The notes: generated by a model from the sequence alone, not told the origin. A stretch of DNA of 64,000 nucleotides from Sodiomyces alkalinus F11 (GCF_003711515.1 NW_021167081.1:4325166-4389165), one strand, 5' to 3'. Numbered from the stretch's first letter, positions 10,968 to 23,069 are shown. Program-made: numbers and translations.

Positions 10968-11449
10968 AACCGCCCTTATAAATAAAGCTAGCCTAAGTTT
11001 AAAAAGGAAGAGAAGCGTTGAGAGGAGGAAGATTTAATCGATCTAAGTATCGGATAGTAAGAGGAGGACGGCGTCTCTTATAGTTAGTCCGGGGCTATTA
11101 CCTTAATATCGAGTAATAATAGGATTAGCGGTTTCCCCGATTAGGGGGCGATGTAGAAGAATGAGGAGGAGGAGAAAAAGAGTAACGACGATCTTTTCTT
11201 TTATTTAGATAATAAGGACGCTACCGCTTTAATAGCCTTCCTATTTACGGAGGAGGTAAAGCCCTTAACGCAGAGAAGTTATATAGCCTTAAGGGCGATA
11301 CCACTAAATTAGGGCTAAGGATAAAAGAGGTGTGTCGCGGAGGCTCCTTATATAATAACTACAATTATGTAATAATAACTAATTTATATTAATACTTACC
11401 TCTTTCGACTTTTCTAAGCTATTATTAGCCTAATTACCCTAATAGCCTC
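10968..11449 (+). pseudogene. Element A pol, piece 1 (linker between protease and RT)
   Basis: Matches the minus strand of 39760-39280 in copy B. It encodes an acidic, Glu/Asp-rich linker (several E-E-E-x-K and D-D runs at about 11010-11200) followed by a stretch that in B leads into the RT. The frame stops abruptly at the target site of Y1 (GCCTC, 11445-11449) and resumes at 16768. Confidence 0.7.
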
Positions 11450-11787
11450 TGATATACCCTGTCCAGGCATATCTCTGGCCAGCCAGTACTATCGGACCTA
11501 GGGCTTCTAGGGTTCGGAATAGCGACCTTTACGTATAGAAAATAGGGTATAATAAAGATATCTTAACTAAACTAAGGGTCGAAGGACGCCGGGGATATAT
11601 ATCCTCGGCGGGCCCGGGGGCCCGGACTATCTATCTTCCGGTTTCTATATGGACGTATAGTGCCGGCTCTATACGGATATATAGCTCCGGCCTAAACGAG
11701 CGGATAGCTTAGGGCTATACGTTCGTATAGGGTCCGTGCCGCGTAATCCTTACACGCGTATAATACCTGCTTATTGTGGTCGTATTA
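11450..11787. repeat. Left LTR of Y1 (338 bp)
   Basis: Matches 16413-16767 in direct orientation. It contains two copies of a roughly 24-bp unit built on TATACGGACGTATAG (about 11650-11690), against three in the right LTR, which accounts for most of the length difference. Confidence 0.85.
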
Positions 11788-11828
11788 TATGCCCCGGGCG
11801 AGAAGAGCCGTGCGTCCCGCGGGCGTCC
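11788..11828. repeat. 41-bp direct repeat next to the Y1 left LTR
   Basis: The 41 bases immediately inside the left LTR recur at 14649-14689, with the last 18 bases (TGCGTCCCGCGGGCGTCC) identical. The two copies bracket the part of Y1 that has long open frames. Confidence 0.7.
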
Positions 11829-12179
11829 CGGGGAGTAGTCCCGCGACGGGGGTATATAACGCGTATACGGCGGGTATACTAAACGAAATAGTCGGTACTT
11901 ACGACTGGTTACGAATAGATAGTGTTTAAGACGAAAAGAAAAAGGAGGGTAGGTATATATAGAGGGCGCTAACTACGCTAACTATCGACTCCTCCCGCTA
12001 CTATATAGCTATAAACTAGTAGCGACCGTGTCGCTCGACGCGTCCTACCGTGAATATAATAGTGAACGGAGATATAAAAAGGAAAATAAAACTATACCGT
12101 TAAGTATAACCTATATATCTTTTTGCAATAGCGCACTTATATGCTATCCTTTCCTCCTTACGTGCTAATTCTAAGTAAA

Positions 12180-13852
12180 CTCCATATATTCGCGCTATAC
12201 CCTAAAAGACTTATGTCTTAGACTTCCTCTACCTAGGCGATTTCTTCGTCCGTATCTAGGAAGCCCTAGTATTCCTCGTCGAGCTTAAGCGTATCTTCGA
12301 TATCCGATATTCGTAGCTCGGCCGCGTGTTAGTCTATCTCCGCCCTATTAATATCGTACGATAAGATAAGGTCCTTAGTTCCCGGGGCGTTAGTGTTACA
12401 CGAGGACCGTGGTATATAGAATCAGGTCTTAGGCGCGTGTGTTATACTTAGTAAACCTATCCGTTATTCGGGCGCGCTTATCGGGATCTATACTACTATT
12501 AGTAGTAAGTACGGTAAACTAGGTCGTGTCTTCTATATGCTAGAGTGCGAGGAGGAATACTAGTCCTACGGTATTCTATACTTTACTCGGGATAATATAG
12601 TCCTTAATAAAGTTTCCGGCCTAAAGTCCTACCAGGACGGGGAGCATTATACTATACCCGCGCTATAAGAGTAACGATAGCTTCTATCTATTATATAAGA
12701 AGTCCTTATATATATACGCTATATTAGGAGTGAATAGGCGTTTAGCAAGATAGTTATAACCCTATATCCAGACTATTTCTTAGCCGGGCCTAGTAACGAA
12801 CCGCTTCGCCGCCGGGGAGCTAATATAGCCTTCATACAGTCTTTTTATACGACTAGTCGGGGTAGCGTTAGTAGTGGCTAAGGCGGTTTAGGTAATACTA
12901 ATCGCTATACCTAAACGTAGCTAGGCGAGGATATTAATAGCTTATAAAATTATTAGCGTAGTTCTTTATATATCGGATTAAAGGAAGTGACTAATATATA
13001 CGGCGCGGCCTTTAATAAGTCTATAATAGTCGCTAGTCCTAGCTAAAAAGGTAGACTTATCGATATCGCCCTTATAGCGGACCTCCACGGCGTCTACGAG
13101 TTTAAGAGCGAGATACGCTAGCTTATTTATTTCCTATAGAATATAGCTGGGTATTATCCTATCTACTATAGGAATAGCGGCGGGTAAGGATAGGCCGGCT
13201 ATATTAATACTACTCGTGGCCGACCGGATAAGGAATAAGGTTAGCGCGCTATTATTTTACGGTATAGACGGGTTAGTGCCGCGCGTAGCGGAGGATAAAT
13301 CGGGTAAAAAGCGATTATTAGACTCCTATAGTGCGTTATATTAGGGTATCCTTATAAGGTATTACTTAAGTATTTACTTAGGTCTATTCTAATTTACTAT
13401 ATGTAGATTATAATCTAGTAAAAGCTAAGGCTAGGGATAAATAAGGGCGAGTACTCTAGCATTATCTATACTAACTATACGGTTTACCTCGATTACAGGA
13501 GCGAATACCGTTTAATACAAGGTATAATTAAGCGGATCGTTATACCCTAATACGGTAGTATAGCTATAGTAATCTATAATAATTTCTTTATTTTCCCTAT
13601 GGTAAATACGGAATACGGCCCCGGATATAGAAAGTTAAGTAATAAGGAGACTCTTATCGCCGAATAATATCATAGCACGAAAATAACCCTTAAACGGTAA
13701 GCCCTTACCGGTCCTACCGCGGTGAAAATACCTAAAGAATTAGTACCCGAATATAGCGTCCTTTAACCGGTTAATAGCTAATAGATATTCCACTACGTAT
13801 TACCGGGCTATAAATATTATATAATAGGCGAAAAGATAAACGAAGTATAAAT
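12180..13852. pseudogene. Long RIP-stopped frame inside Y1, strand undecided
   Basis: A frame of about 500 codons can be read through TAG/TAA on the plus strand (about 12340-13852), and a codon-aligned antisense frame is about equally open on the minus strand. An acidic stretch on the minus strand at 12385-12180 (D-I-E-D-T-L-K-L-D-E-E-Y) looks like a protein C-terminus and favours a minus-strand gene. Neither translation resembles gag, pol or a transposase that I know. Its position between LTRs and between the 41-bp repeats suggests cargo of a non-autonomous element or a captured host gene, but that is inference. Confidence 0.4.
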
Positions 13853-14189
13853 AGGTATATACTTAATACAATAAGAAGATAACGGGGGAATAGCCTTTAT
13901 ATAGTAGACGAGTAGCCTATATAAGAGAAATAGAGGAAGGGAAAAAGGTATACGAGGCTAAAGGGAATACGGTTAGCGCGTTACTATAATAGTAAAGGAA
14001 GGCGAGGGAATAGATTTATTATAGGGGCCCGAGAAATGTTTATAACCTTATAGGCGGTTTAGCTAATCTAGTAGGACGGCGTTATTTAGTTTTAGGTGCC
14101 GGTGATATACCTGCCGTTTAGAGATTAGATAATAACCCTTCTACCTTCCCTTACCCGAGCTTAAGGCCGTTCGCTATACGTAAATAGCG

Positions 14190-14600
14190 CGTGGTTACCT
14201 TAGGTAACTCGGGTTCCTTATTCGATACCTAATAAGGCTATAAGGCTATAGTAAAGCCTTTTAAAGGGTCTTTGCCTCGAGTATTCTTTAACCTATCGGT
14301 TCCTTTAGTATTTCCTGGCTACAGTATACTCGAAACCTCCGCTTTCTTTAAGGCTATCCTTAAATTAACTAAGGTCTTTTATCTCTCCTTAAAAGGCGTT
14401 AATTAGCCTTTATAGCTTTTTCTGGCCTTTAAATATTCCGGTAAGCTAGCCGTCCTTATATTATACTAGGTGCTTAATCTATAGCTAACTATATCCCTCG
14501 TGTATTATCTAATCTTATAGTGCTTATATGGGTCTTAGAGCTTTAGCTATATAATAGCGTCCGGAAGAAATCCAAGAGGAATTTATCAGCGATAGCCGGG
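14190..14600 (+). pseudogene. Second degenerate frame inside Y1
   Basis: A hydrophobic plus-strand frame of about 135 codons with six to eight RIP-type stops, between the larger frame and the second 41-bp repeat. No domain recognised, and the strand is uncertain for the same reason as above. Confidence 0.25.
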
Positions 14601-14739
14601 AGAGTCTAATAATCCTATAGATAGTCTATAAACTAACGTCTCTAAGTATCTACCCCGGGAGATATAAGCCCTGCGTCCCGCGGGCGTCCTTTAGCGGCGA
14701 TAGTATTCATAATAGAAAGGAAAAAAGGGAAAGGAAAGA

Positions 14740-14905
14740 AGCGAACCGCTAGGTAGCGATAAGGAGCGAATAGCGAGCGTTATAGGGAATAGAATAGAAT
14801 AGCGAGCGCCGAGGGAAACGGAATAGAATAGAATAGCGAGCGTCTAAGCGAATAGAATAGAATAGAATAGCGAGCGCCTAGGGGAATAGAATAGGATAGC
14901 GGACC
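14740..14905. repeat. GAATAGAATAGCGAGCG tandem array
   Basis: Repeated GAATA pentamers punctuated by GCGAGCG, four irregular units of about 35-40 bp. It lies just past the second 41-bp repeat of Y1. The units are purine-rich on the plus strand. Confidence 0.7.
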
Positions 14906-15479
14906 ACGATATATACTACTAGCGTGCCTCTATATTAAGCTATAAGGCGTCGGTAATTCAACTACGGCTAAACGATAGTCTTTATCTATAGAACCTCTAG
15001 GTCTTAGTGAGGGATATACTAATAGAGATCTCTGCCGTTTAGTTCTTCGGCTTTAACCGGCCATTTAGCCGTCCGGGGTGCTACGGTCTTCCACGGCGTC
15101 GCTCCGAAGTCCGAGATAGGGTCTTAGTCGGAAATAATAGACACGGCGGTGCTATAGCCGTAGATAAGGGTGGCCTTAGTAAACTTATCGGTCACGGTTA
15201 AAGGTAAATTTGCTATAAAGAAGCCCTCCCTCTAGTAAGGAGGATAATTAAAGGGCTTTAGGTAAATCTAATAAAGGCTAGGATATACCCCCTAAGCCTT
15301 AGGGTATATAGCCTCTTACACGGATACTAATTCCACGCTTTTCCCCTTAGGGTTATTAAGCCGTTAGCCTCGGGTATTCTTAGCTTATTTAGTAGCCGGT
15401 CGGATAATAACGAGCCGCGCGGCCTGCTTAGGAAACGTTCTTCGCAAAATGCGGGAAAAGGGGAAAAGAAAGTAAGGGA

Positions 15480-16412
15480 AGGGGGGGGGTTATCGAGTAG
15501 CTTAGTGCTACGGTGGAGGGGGGGGATTATTATATACAGGATAGTATAGTCGTTACCCTACGCCTTTTAGCGATTATTAGAATGGTTAGCGTCGGTGTAG
15601 GTTAGTATAGTCGCCTACGCCGACTAGCGATTATTAGGAAGATTAGGTATTATATTAGAGCTGGGGATCTATAGTTAGTGCTAGAATAGGTTAGTATAGG
15701 CGTTATTCCTGCGCTTAACTAGCGACCGTGGATTCCTTAGTTACTCCACGGAGAAGATAAGGGGGGGATTCGTTAAGTGGCTTAGTGCTATAGTAGAGGG
15801 GAGGACGGTTATCCGAAGCTTAGCGCGCCCCGTGATTCTATCGGGACTCTGGTTCCACGGAGGACGCTAGTATATAGGATAGTATAGGCGCTATCCTACG
15901 CCCTTTAGCGATGTATAAGAACGGTTAGCGTCGTATAAGTCGGTATAGTCGCCTACGCCGACTAGTGATTATTAGGAAGGTTATCGCGGTGTCGAAGCTC
16001 GGGTTCCACGGCTAGTATAGATTAGCATAGTCGCTATTCCTACGCTTAACGGTGGTTCCCTTTATTACTCCACGCCTAAACCTATTAAAGGGGAGGCGTC
16101 TTTGCCTAGCGTAAACGGTAGTATCCGCGGGTATACTATATACCTATTTAGTCTTAGTATACGTAGTCCGTAACGGCGACCGCTAGTATACCGCGTGTCT
16201 ATTTAGTTTTAGTATATATAGTTCGCGCTTTCGAGGGCGGCTATACTTAGCACGCTAGCATTCGCTAGTAAACCACGTGCTTATTTAGTCTTAGCGTATA
16301 TAGTTCGCGATAGCAACCGCTAGTATACTATATGCCTAATTAGTTTTAGTATATATAGTCTACGCCGGGCGGTAGTACGCGAACCTTACCTAAAAGCTTA
16401 GTTACTACTATT
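15480..16412. repeat. Y-family subrepeat region (copy 1)
   Basis: A block with no coding frame made of diverged internal repeats. A motif of the form GGTTAGTATAGGCG..TATTCCTACGCTTAAC occurs several times, alternating with GCGATTATTAGGAAGGTTA and with units ending TTAGTATATATAGTTCGCG. The same block recurs at about 47950-49092. If Y is a minus-strand element this is its 5' leader. Confidence 0.65.
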
Positions 16413-16767
16413 TAATATGCCCTATCCAGGTATATTTCTGGCTAGCCAATACTGTCGGACCTACGGCTTCTAGGGTTCGGAATAGCAACCTTTAGGTATA
16501 GAAAATAGGGTGTAATAAAGATATCTTAACTAAACTAAGGGGCGAAGGGCGCCGGGAATATATATCCCCCCGGGGGCCCGGACTATCTATCTTCCGGTTC
16601 CTATACGGACGTATAGTTCCGGCTCTATACGGACGTATAGCTCCGGCTCTATACGGACGTATAGCTCCGGCCTAAACGCGCGGATGGCTCAGGGCCATAC
16701 ATTCGTATAGGGTCTATGCCGCGTGATCCTTACGCGCGTATAGTGCCTGCCTATCGTAGTCGTATTA
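16413..16767. repeat. Right LTR of Y1 (355 bp)
   Basis: Direct copy of 11450-11787 with three rather than two of the TATACGGACGTATAG units (about 16605-16670). It ends at the GCCTC duplication. Confidence 0.85.
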
Positions 16768-19700
16768 GCCTCTTAGTCTTATATTTTCGGAAGGACTAGA
16801 CGATATAGGATAATTCTTAGATAAGAGCGCTCGAGGCTTTAAAGAAAGAGGAGGATAGTATTACTAGTATAGCCGCGGTTATAATAAAAAGGCTATAGTA
16901 GCCTAAGAGGAGGAAGTCCTAGGATCTTATTAAAAAAGTATACTATCCCCCTAATCCCGGAGGCGTCTTTACTATATAGAAGCCTAGGGCTCTTGACGTT
17001 TAGCCTCTTAATAATATTCCGTCTAATAGAAGTATCCCTAATAAAGACCCCTACTAGAAAAAGAATATCCTCGTAGAAATTAAAGAGGAAGACTAGGAGC
17101 TAGAAGATAAGCGGTTTATTAGCCTAATTTTACCGAAAGTTTCTGAAATTATACCTCGTTCGCGCCTTATACCCGAAAGACTTAACGCTATCGTAAAGAC
17201 TATCGACCACTTAACCCTTAAGGAATAGGAGCTCCTAATAAAGGTCTTCCTAAACAGCGAGATAGCTATTATGTAGGATTAGACTAAGTACGGCCGCCTC
17301 GATAAACGGGTAGCCCTTTTATAGAAAATTCGATTGGTTCCTTATAAGGTGTAGTAGGCGAAGGGGATCCTTATCCCTAAGGCTTTAGAGTCTATAGTCG
17401 TGTAGATAATAAAGGACCGCCTTAAGAAAGGTATAATCGAGGAGAGCTACATAGCCTACTATAACACCTAGTTCCTAGTTAAGAAAAAGGATAGTAATAT
17501 ACGGCTTATTAACTCGGCTACTAAGATTAACGTAATAACCTTTTAAGATACCTTTATACAGCCTAGGGCTAATAAGTTCTCCGAGGATCTCGCTATATAT
17601 AAGCTTATATCCCTCTTAGATATTTTCTCCGGCTATAATTAGGTTACCCTTAATAAGGAGTCTAAAGATCTAACCACCTTTATAATTATTATTAGACTCT
17701 GTAGGATATATACCCTTCCTTAGGGGGCTACTAACTTAGTAGCCTAGTTTATACTTATTATAACCCGTATCCTTTATAACCTTATTCCTTAGTGCTATAA
17801 ACCCTTTATTAATAATATTATAGTAAAAGGGCCAATACTTCCTTATAAGGATACTCTAATTAGACCTAGAATTTGCTATTTTATAGCCGAGTATATCGCT
17901 AATATCGATAAAGTGCTCCTTAATATAGAGCTAACTAGAGGTATTATCGTAGGTGTTACAAGCTAGTGGTATTCGAAAGCAGCTATAAATATAGGCTATA
18001 TCTACGGTACTAACAGTCGTTCCTCTAAGTAGGCTAAGATCGCGAAGGTCTAAGAATAGGAAAAGTATAGTATAGTCTCTAATATTCGTTTATTCCTTAG
18101 TCTCGCTACTTTTTACCGAGTCTAGATTTATACGTTCGTTATTATTACTAGACCCCTAACTGACCTACTACGGAAGAATACTGCCTTTAAGTATGAGGAG
18201 CCTTAATAACACACTATAGACACCCTTAAAAAGCCCTTACTACTACCCTTATCCTAAGTATTATCTAGTACGGCGAAGGCCTAGGAGTTATCTACGTTAT
18301 CGTTGACGCTAGTATAGATAGATAGGGTAGAATCCTTAGTTAGTATATTAAGAATAAAAGACCTATAGTATAATACGAAAACGGTCGCTAGTCTCCTATA
18401 AAAAGGGTCTATAATACTAGTAAGCTAGAGCTAAGGGGAGTCCTAAAGACCTTTTGGCGCCTATATAACTACCTTTATAGGGTTTACTTTATTCTTAAAA
18501 CCGATACCTAAGCCTTTTTATCATAGTTAAAAGCATCTACTACTAACCTCTCTAATATCCTAATTACCCGATAACTTACTTAGATCCGGCTCTTCGACTT
18601 AGACGTTAAGTATATTAAAGGATCTAAGAATACTATAGCCGATACACTCTCTCGGATACCCATATTACCCTTTAATTAGACTAATAACGATACCGAAGGA
18701 GACCTAGACGACTTCGTGGATAATAGAATCTTCCTTACGGAAGCCGAGAAGTAGTTTAATAACACTGCCCTGGCTAATAATATCCTCGATAAGGACCTTA
18801 CCTAGAGTTTAGTTTTCCCGATAAATAGCTACCTTTTTAATAACCTTTCGCGTGTCTAGAGGAATAGATCCTAAGGAAGCCCGTAGAGTTAAATATAGGG
18901 CTACCTATACATTCCTTAAAGATAGACTATTATAGACCCGAGTAACTAAGGCCGATTCGACCCTTAAACGCTAGGTTAACGATAAGGATACCTAGGTTAA
19001 CCTAATTAGGAGAGCCCACGACGAATCCGGATACCGAGGAAAGCAGGGCACTTATTACCGCCTCGCCGCTAACTACTTCTAGGATAGTATCTATAAGAGC
19101 GTTTAGAGGTTTATTAAGTCCTATTCTGAATACTAGGCCCGTTATAGCTATTTCTAGTAGGATCTCCTAATCGCTATGACCCTACCTAAAACCGCCCTCC
19201 CTTTTACCTAGGTTAGCCTAGACGTTTAATATCCCTAAGGGTAGTATCTTATAAAGGCCCGCTATATAATTATAGGTTAGATTAAGGCTCGACTACTAAA
19301 GAAAAACACGTCTAAGGCTATTACCTTATTCCCAGAGGAATATATATCGATAAGTATAGGCTTTATAAAATCCTCCTTATAGATAAAGGTTCCGAGAATA
19401 AGGGTTATATAATTAAGCTAAACCGTTATTATAGGACTACTCAAAGCTCGCCTTAGCCTATTACCCCCGCGCTAATAGCCTTAATAAGGTTAGGTATAAG
19501 GCTATTACCTATACTTTATCTATCAAGTTAAAGCTTTACCCTAGAGCCCTTTATAAGATCCTCCTAGTAGTCTTCTTCGCTAAGTATATAACGGTACGAG
19601 CTTTTACTAGCTATAGCCCTTTGTTCTTTTTATATAGCTATAAGGCTATTACTCTATTTAAGATAATCTACCTAACCTAGAGAGTACTAGACTCGGGCCG

Positions 19701-20440
19701 TGTTAAACCCCTAAGGATAAGATAATACTTTAGTTAAGGGCTTTTACCTAGCTTAATACCGACCGATATACTATTATCATTATAATTACTAAATAATAAG
19801 GGTAATAGATAGCCTATATTAATACTAGCTATACCCGAGTACTCTATAAGTACAGGCTATAGGTTAAGGATCTTATACTAGTTTACGATACTAAGAAAGC
19901 TATTGATATAAGCCGTAAGGCTAAGCTTAATTACTAATGGAACGCCCTATATCGTATCCGGAAGGCTAACCACGATAATATATTCTTTATACTTAATACT
20001 CTTACTAGGGAAGAATTACAAGGGATTACTTTTACTGCTAACCGCCTTAAGAAGTTTATCTAAAACGATAATAGGTACTAAGAGCCTAAGGACTAGACTA
20101 TACTTAAATAAGACTATAGCGAGGAGCTTAAGATTATATACCCTGCTCGAGGAGCGCTTATTACCGAACAAGTTACCGAAGCACCCCTTTTATATAGTCA
20201 GGACCCTAAGGAAGATACTAAGGCCGAGGGTAATATTAGTTGCCCTAATTATACTATTGACGGTCTTTTACGCCGCTCCGAGAGGCTAAAAGAGTTATCA
20301 GGGGAGTATTATAAGAAGCTAGAGTAAGAGTTACAATAGGTAAAGGAGTCTAGTACTATTAAGGTATAGATTCTATAATACCTAGATTTTAACCCGAGTA
20401 AGTATAAGGATTATACTAATAAGCTATATTTTATTTCTTA
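16768..20440 (+). pseudogene. Element A pol: reverse transcriptase - RNase H - integrase
   Basis: Ty3/gypsy-type pol read through RIP stops. RT: a V-P-Y-K-x-x-x-A-K-G-I-L-I-P-K block near 17335-17385, L-L-D-I-F-S-G-Y at 17613, L-P-Q/stop-G-A-T-N near 17710, and a degenerate F-I-N/D-x-I block near 17800 that corresponds to the catalytic F-x-D-D. RNase H follows to about 18650. The integrase (about 18880-19900) has H-D-E-S-G-Y-R-G near 19016 and a pair of RIPped Cys codons near 19120, matching the HHCC zinc module. A basic C-terminal tail ends near 20440. Matches the minus strand of 39270-35590 (copy B) along its whole length. The left end at 16768 is created by Y1. Confidence 0.85.
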
Positions 20441-21150
20441 TTATTACTTTCCCTAATTTCCTTTATTTCTAAAGCCTATACTGGCAAGGAGGCTAGCGTA
20501 TAGTCTTAGGGCCGAGGGTAAATAGAAGCTAAGCCTTTTATCTACCTAGAATCACGATATATGCTAGTATAAAGGGCATAAACCTATAAATAATCTTCCT
20601 AACTACTACCCTAATCCGTTTCGTTTTTAAACCTTTACCTTTATTACCCTAATTAGAAGCACTATAAGCCTATCTAGACTTATTTCCCCGATTAAAAGAC
20701 TTTTCCTTATATTTATTATTTATTATATTTATAAGTAAGCCTAACCACGTGGACGTTATGGAGATATACTACTATATATACTCCTTTCTATAATAAGTAT
20801 AGGTTTCTTTTATTATGATCTCGAATTCTTCACTTCTATTCCCCTAATCACCGTATAATTTATCGGACCTAAGCTAAATTACACCTGGTTTAATATAAGC
20901 TATCTATTCTACGGAAGGGAGTTATAATCGGGAATAAGTAGTATAGAGACAGTTACTAAGGGTATAATATAGTCGAGAGAAATACCGTTAAAGGCTATAA
21001 GCCGTAAACCGTAAATCCCTCCCTTAGTAACCCTAGTACTAGTAACTTATTAAGTTATTACGTTAATCTTAAAAGCCTGATTTTAGAAGTATAAGAGCCC
21101 TCTCCCTCCTACTACTTAAAGCCCCTTTTCCTAATCTCTATTACTAACCG
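20440..21150. other. Element A interval between pol and the next frame
   Basis: Homologous to 35590-34880 in copy B. Pyrimidine-rich with few long frames, and I see no domain. It may be non-coding leader for a 3' transcript or a spliced intron-bearing region. Confidence 0.4.
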
Positions 21151-22440
21151 CTCGCCCTATTACTAATATTATACCCTTATTTCCCTAACTATACCTATAT
21201 ATGCTACCCTTAAACCTCCTATATATAAGTTCCTTATCCGGAAAGAAAAGACTAATACTATACCTATTACTAGAAGAGTAAGTTTAAGACACTAAATTCA
21301 CGACGATAAGAGCCCCGCTAGAAAAACCCCTAAAAGAATATAATATTATAATAACGACGGGGGGATAATAATAATAAAAACGGCAAAATCCGGGGATTCC
21401 CTAGTTTTATTAGCCTAATTAAGCGATTACCGGCCGCTACCTATAAATCTTATTCTTCTTATAAGGGCTTCATTACTAGATAGGCCCGTAGAGTCTAGTC
21501 GTATAGAGTAAAAAACGGATTATTATAAAGAGAAGGAAAAGAGAAGAAGATAAGCCACGAAGAAGACCTCCTTTTATATCTATTTTCCCCTGCTCTTACT
21601 ACCCTACCCTGCTTTCCCACGTAACGGGTCTTTCTTCCCCTAACTACGCGGGCGATTTAGGCTTCGAAGCTTATGTCGTTATAATTCACTACCTACTAGC
21701 TAGCCTAGCCCCGACTACTTTATTTAGTTATAACTACGCCTCTATTCCCCTAATTACCGTAAAAGATATTTATTCCCTCTCTTCTTTTACTCCTAAACCG
21801 GTCCCTCCTTATAAATCTTATATTCGGGGATATATATCTTAATTTCCTTACGCTAGATATAAGCCCCTATAGGAAAAGAGGTCCGGTAATACTTGATAGT
21901 CTCCCCCTTCTAATACTAAGCGCTATCCTTAACCCTCTAGCAATAGCTATTTAGTTTAGCCTAATACCGATATATTAAAGCTAGAATTATAGTCGGAATA
22001 CTATCTCGAGTTAGGAGATCTTAACCTCCTAAAGTATCGCATTACTAGTAAGATATCTATTAATAAATAGGCTTTATATTAATAATATAAATGCTACGCC
22101 GAGGGGACTATAAAGGGCGGTAATTATCGTTATAAATTAACTAAGGTAGTACTATACTCTGCTTAGGAGAAGGATCGGGGTAATTAATACTAGAATACTT
22201 ATCGTCTAGCTAAGAGACCTCTTAATTACCGTATTAACACTATCTTCGAAGGGTATTATCGCGATACGTATAAGCGGATTCGTGAAATTAGTAGTTAGTA
22301 TAGTCCGGGAACTCCTCGCTCCCCTAAATTAACACGTACTAAAAAAAGCGGTATAGAATCTTATTATTACCCCGATTAGTTATAGCTATCTAATATTTCT
22401 CGTAATACCAGTAGGGGACTTTATTAACGGTGACGTATAC
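21150..22440 (+). pseudogene. Element A third frame, unidentified (ORF3a)
   Basis: A frame of about 430 codons, same strand as pol, interrupted only by RIP-type stops. The N-terminal part is basic (R-R-K-R-E-E-D near 21535), then Pro/Ser-rich, with a more conserved-looking C-terminal third (E-L-G-D-L-N-L-L-K-Y-R-I near 22010 to R-D-T-Y-K-R-I-R-E near 22280). The other copy is split by element C at 26859/33879. Presence of the same frame in both copies argues it is part of the element rather than noise. No domain recognised. It could be a divergent env- or accessory-type protein, but no membrane segment or signal peptide is apparent. Confidence 0.45.
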
Positions 22441-22712
22441 CTAAATTAAAAGTGCCCTAGTAGTATAAGGCCTCGAGATAATCTTTATAAGATATTTCCT
22501 TTAAGGGCTAGCTAAATCCTTTACTATAAAAACTTAACGATAAAAGAGAGGCGAACTATTACTAGCCTTTATCTTTATAAATAAGCTAATCTTAATATCC
22601 CTAAGGTCAAGAAGAGTATCCTAGACCCGTCTAGTAATAGCCGCCTTACTTTTACTAGGGATTAACGACTATAGGAAATCTAACTTAACGTATAATAAGC
22701 CGCCCATACTAG

Positions 22713-23069
22713 TATAACTGGATAAAGACGTAGTGGCACCAGATTGTTAAGACAAAGATCAGATAAAGAGGTCAGTCCAGTAAAACCACGATGTATAACT
22801 AAAATATAACTAACACCGCTATCACCTTTAGTAAAGAAGTAGATCGGTAGTCACTATTTTGATTAGGGCAACGTAAGTTAAACTAGAAAGATACCTTAAA
22901 CGTGGAATAAGTAATTATAAAAGAGGATACTGATTATATAATAATCCCTCGATAGGGATGTCCGGCGCCTATCCTTAATATATATATGGGAGGTGGACCC
23001 CGTAGCCTTAAAAAGGGGGTCACGTGACCACCTGCTAAACCACTCTAAAGCCGTATCTGCACGGTGATA
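22713..23069 (-). repeat. 3' LTR of element B (357 bp)
   Basis: Direct copy of 43588-43944 and inverted relative to 47186-47544. On the minus strand it begins TATCACCG and ends CCAGTTATA (TG..CA before RIP). It contains the palindrome GGTCACGTGACC at 23018-23029. Confidence 0.9.
23018..23029. promoter_or_regulatory. GGTCACGTGACC palindrome in LTR
   Basis: A perfect 12-bp palindrome centred on CACGTG, the E-box core bound by bHLH factors in fungi. It is identical in the 5' LTR of B (43893-43904). In the 3' LTR of A the same place has been changed to TATATA by RIP. GGTCACGTGA also occurs in element C LTRs. A role as upstream activating site is inferred. Confidence 0.45.

Larger units (their letters stand above)
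11450..16767. mobile_element. Element Y1: LTR element lacking recognisable gag-pol
   Basis: Bounded by direct LTRs 11450-11787 and 16413-16767 and by a 5-bp target duplication GCCTC (11445-11449 and 16768-16772). The empty site is visible in copy B on the opposite strand near 39270. The outer LTR ends are TG...TA, consistent with TG...CA after RIP. The 4.6-kb interior has no gag, protease, RT or integrase motif that I can see. The base after the left LTR is not a clear primer site. Reading the other way, the first bases inside the right LTR (TAGTAGTAAC, TGG before RIP) could be one, weakly favouring a minus-strand element. A related partial copy lies at 47545-49245. Confidence 0.75.

Noticed and set aside
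14740..14905. CRISPR-like array of GAATAGAATAGCGAGCG units
   Set aside because: Units are irregular, have no constant-length unique spacers, and lie in eukaryotic transposon DNA.
16480..16510. Possible tRNA T-loop (GGGTTCGGAATAGC) in the Y LTR
   Set aside because: No acceptor or anticodon stem can be folded around it. It is part of a repeated LTR.
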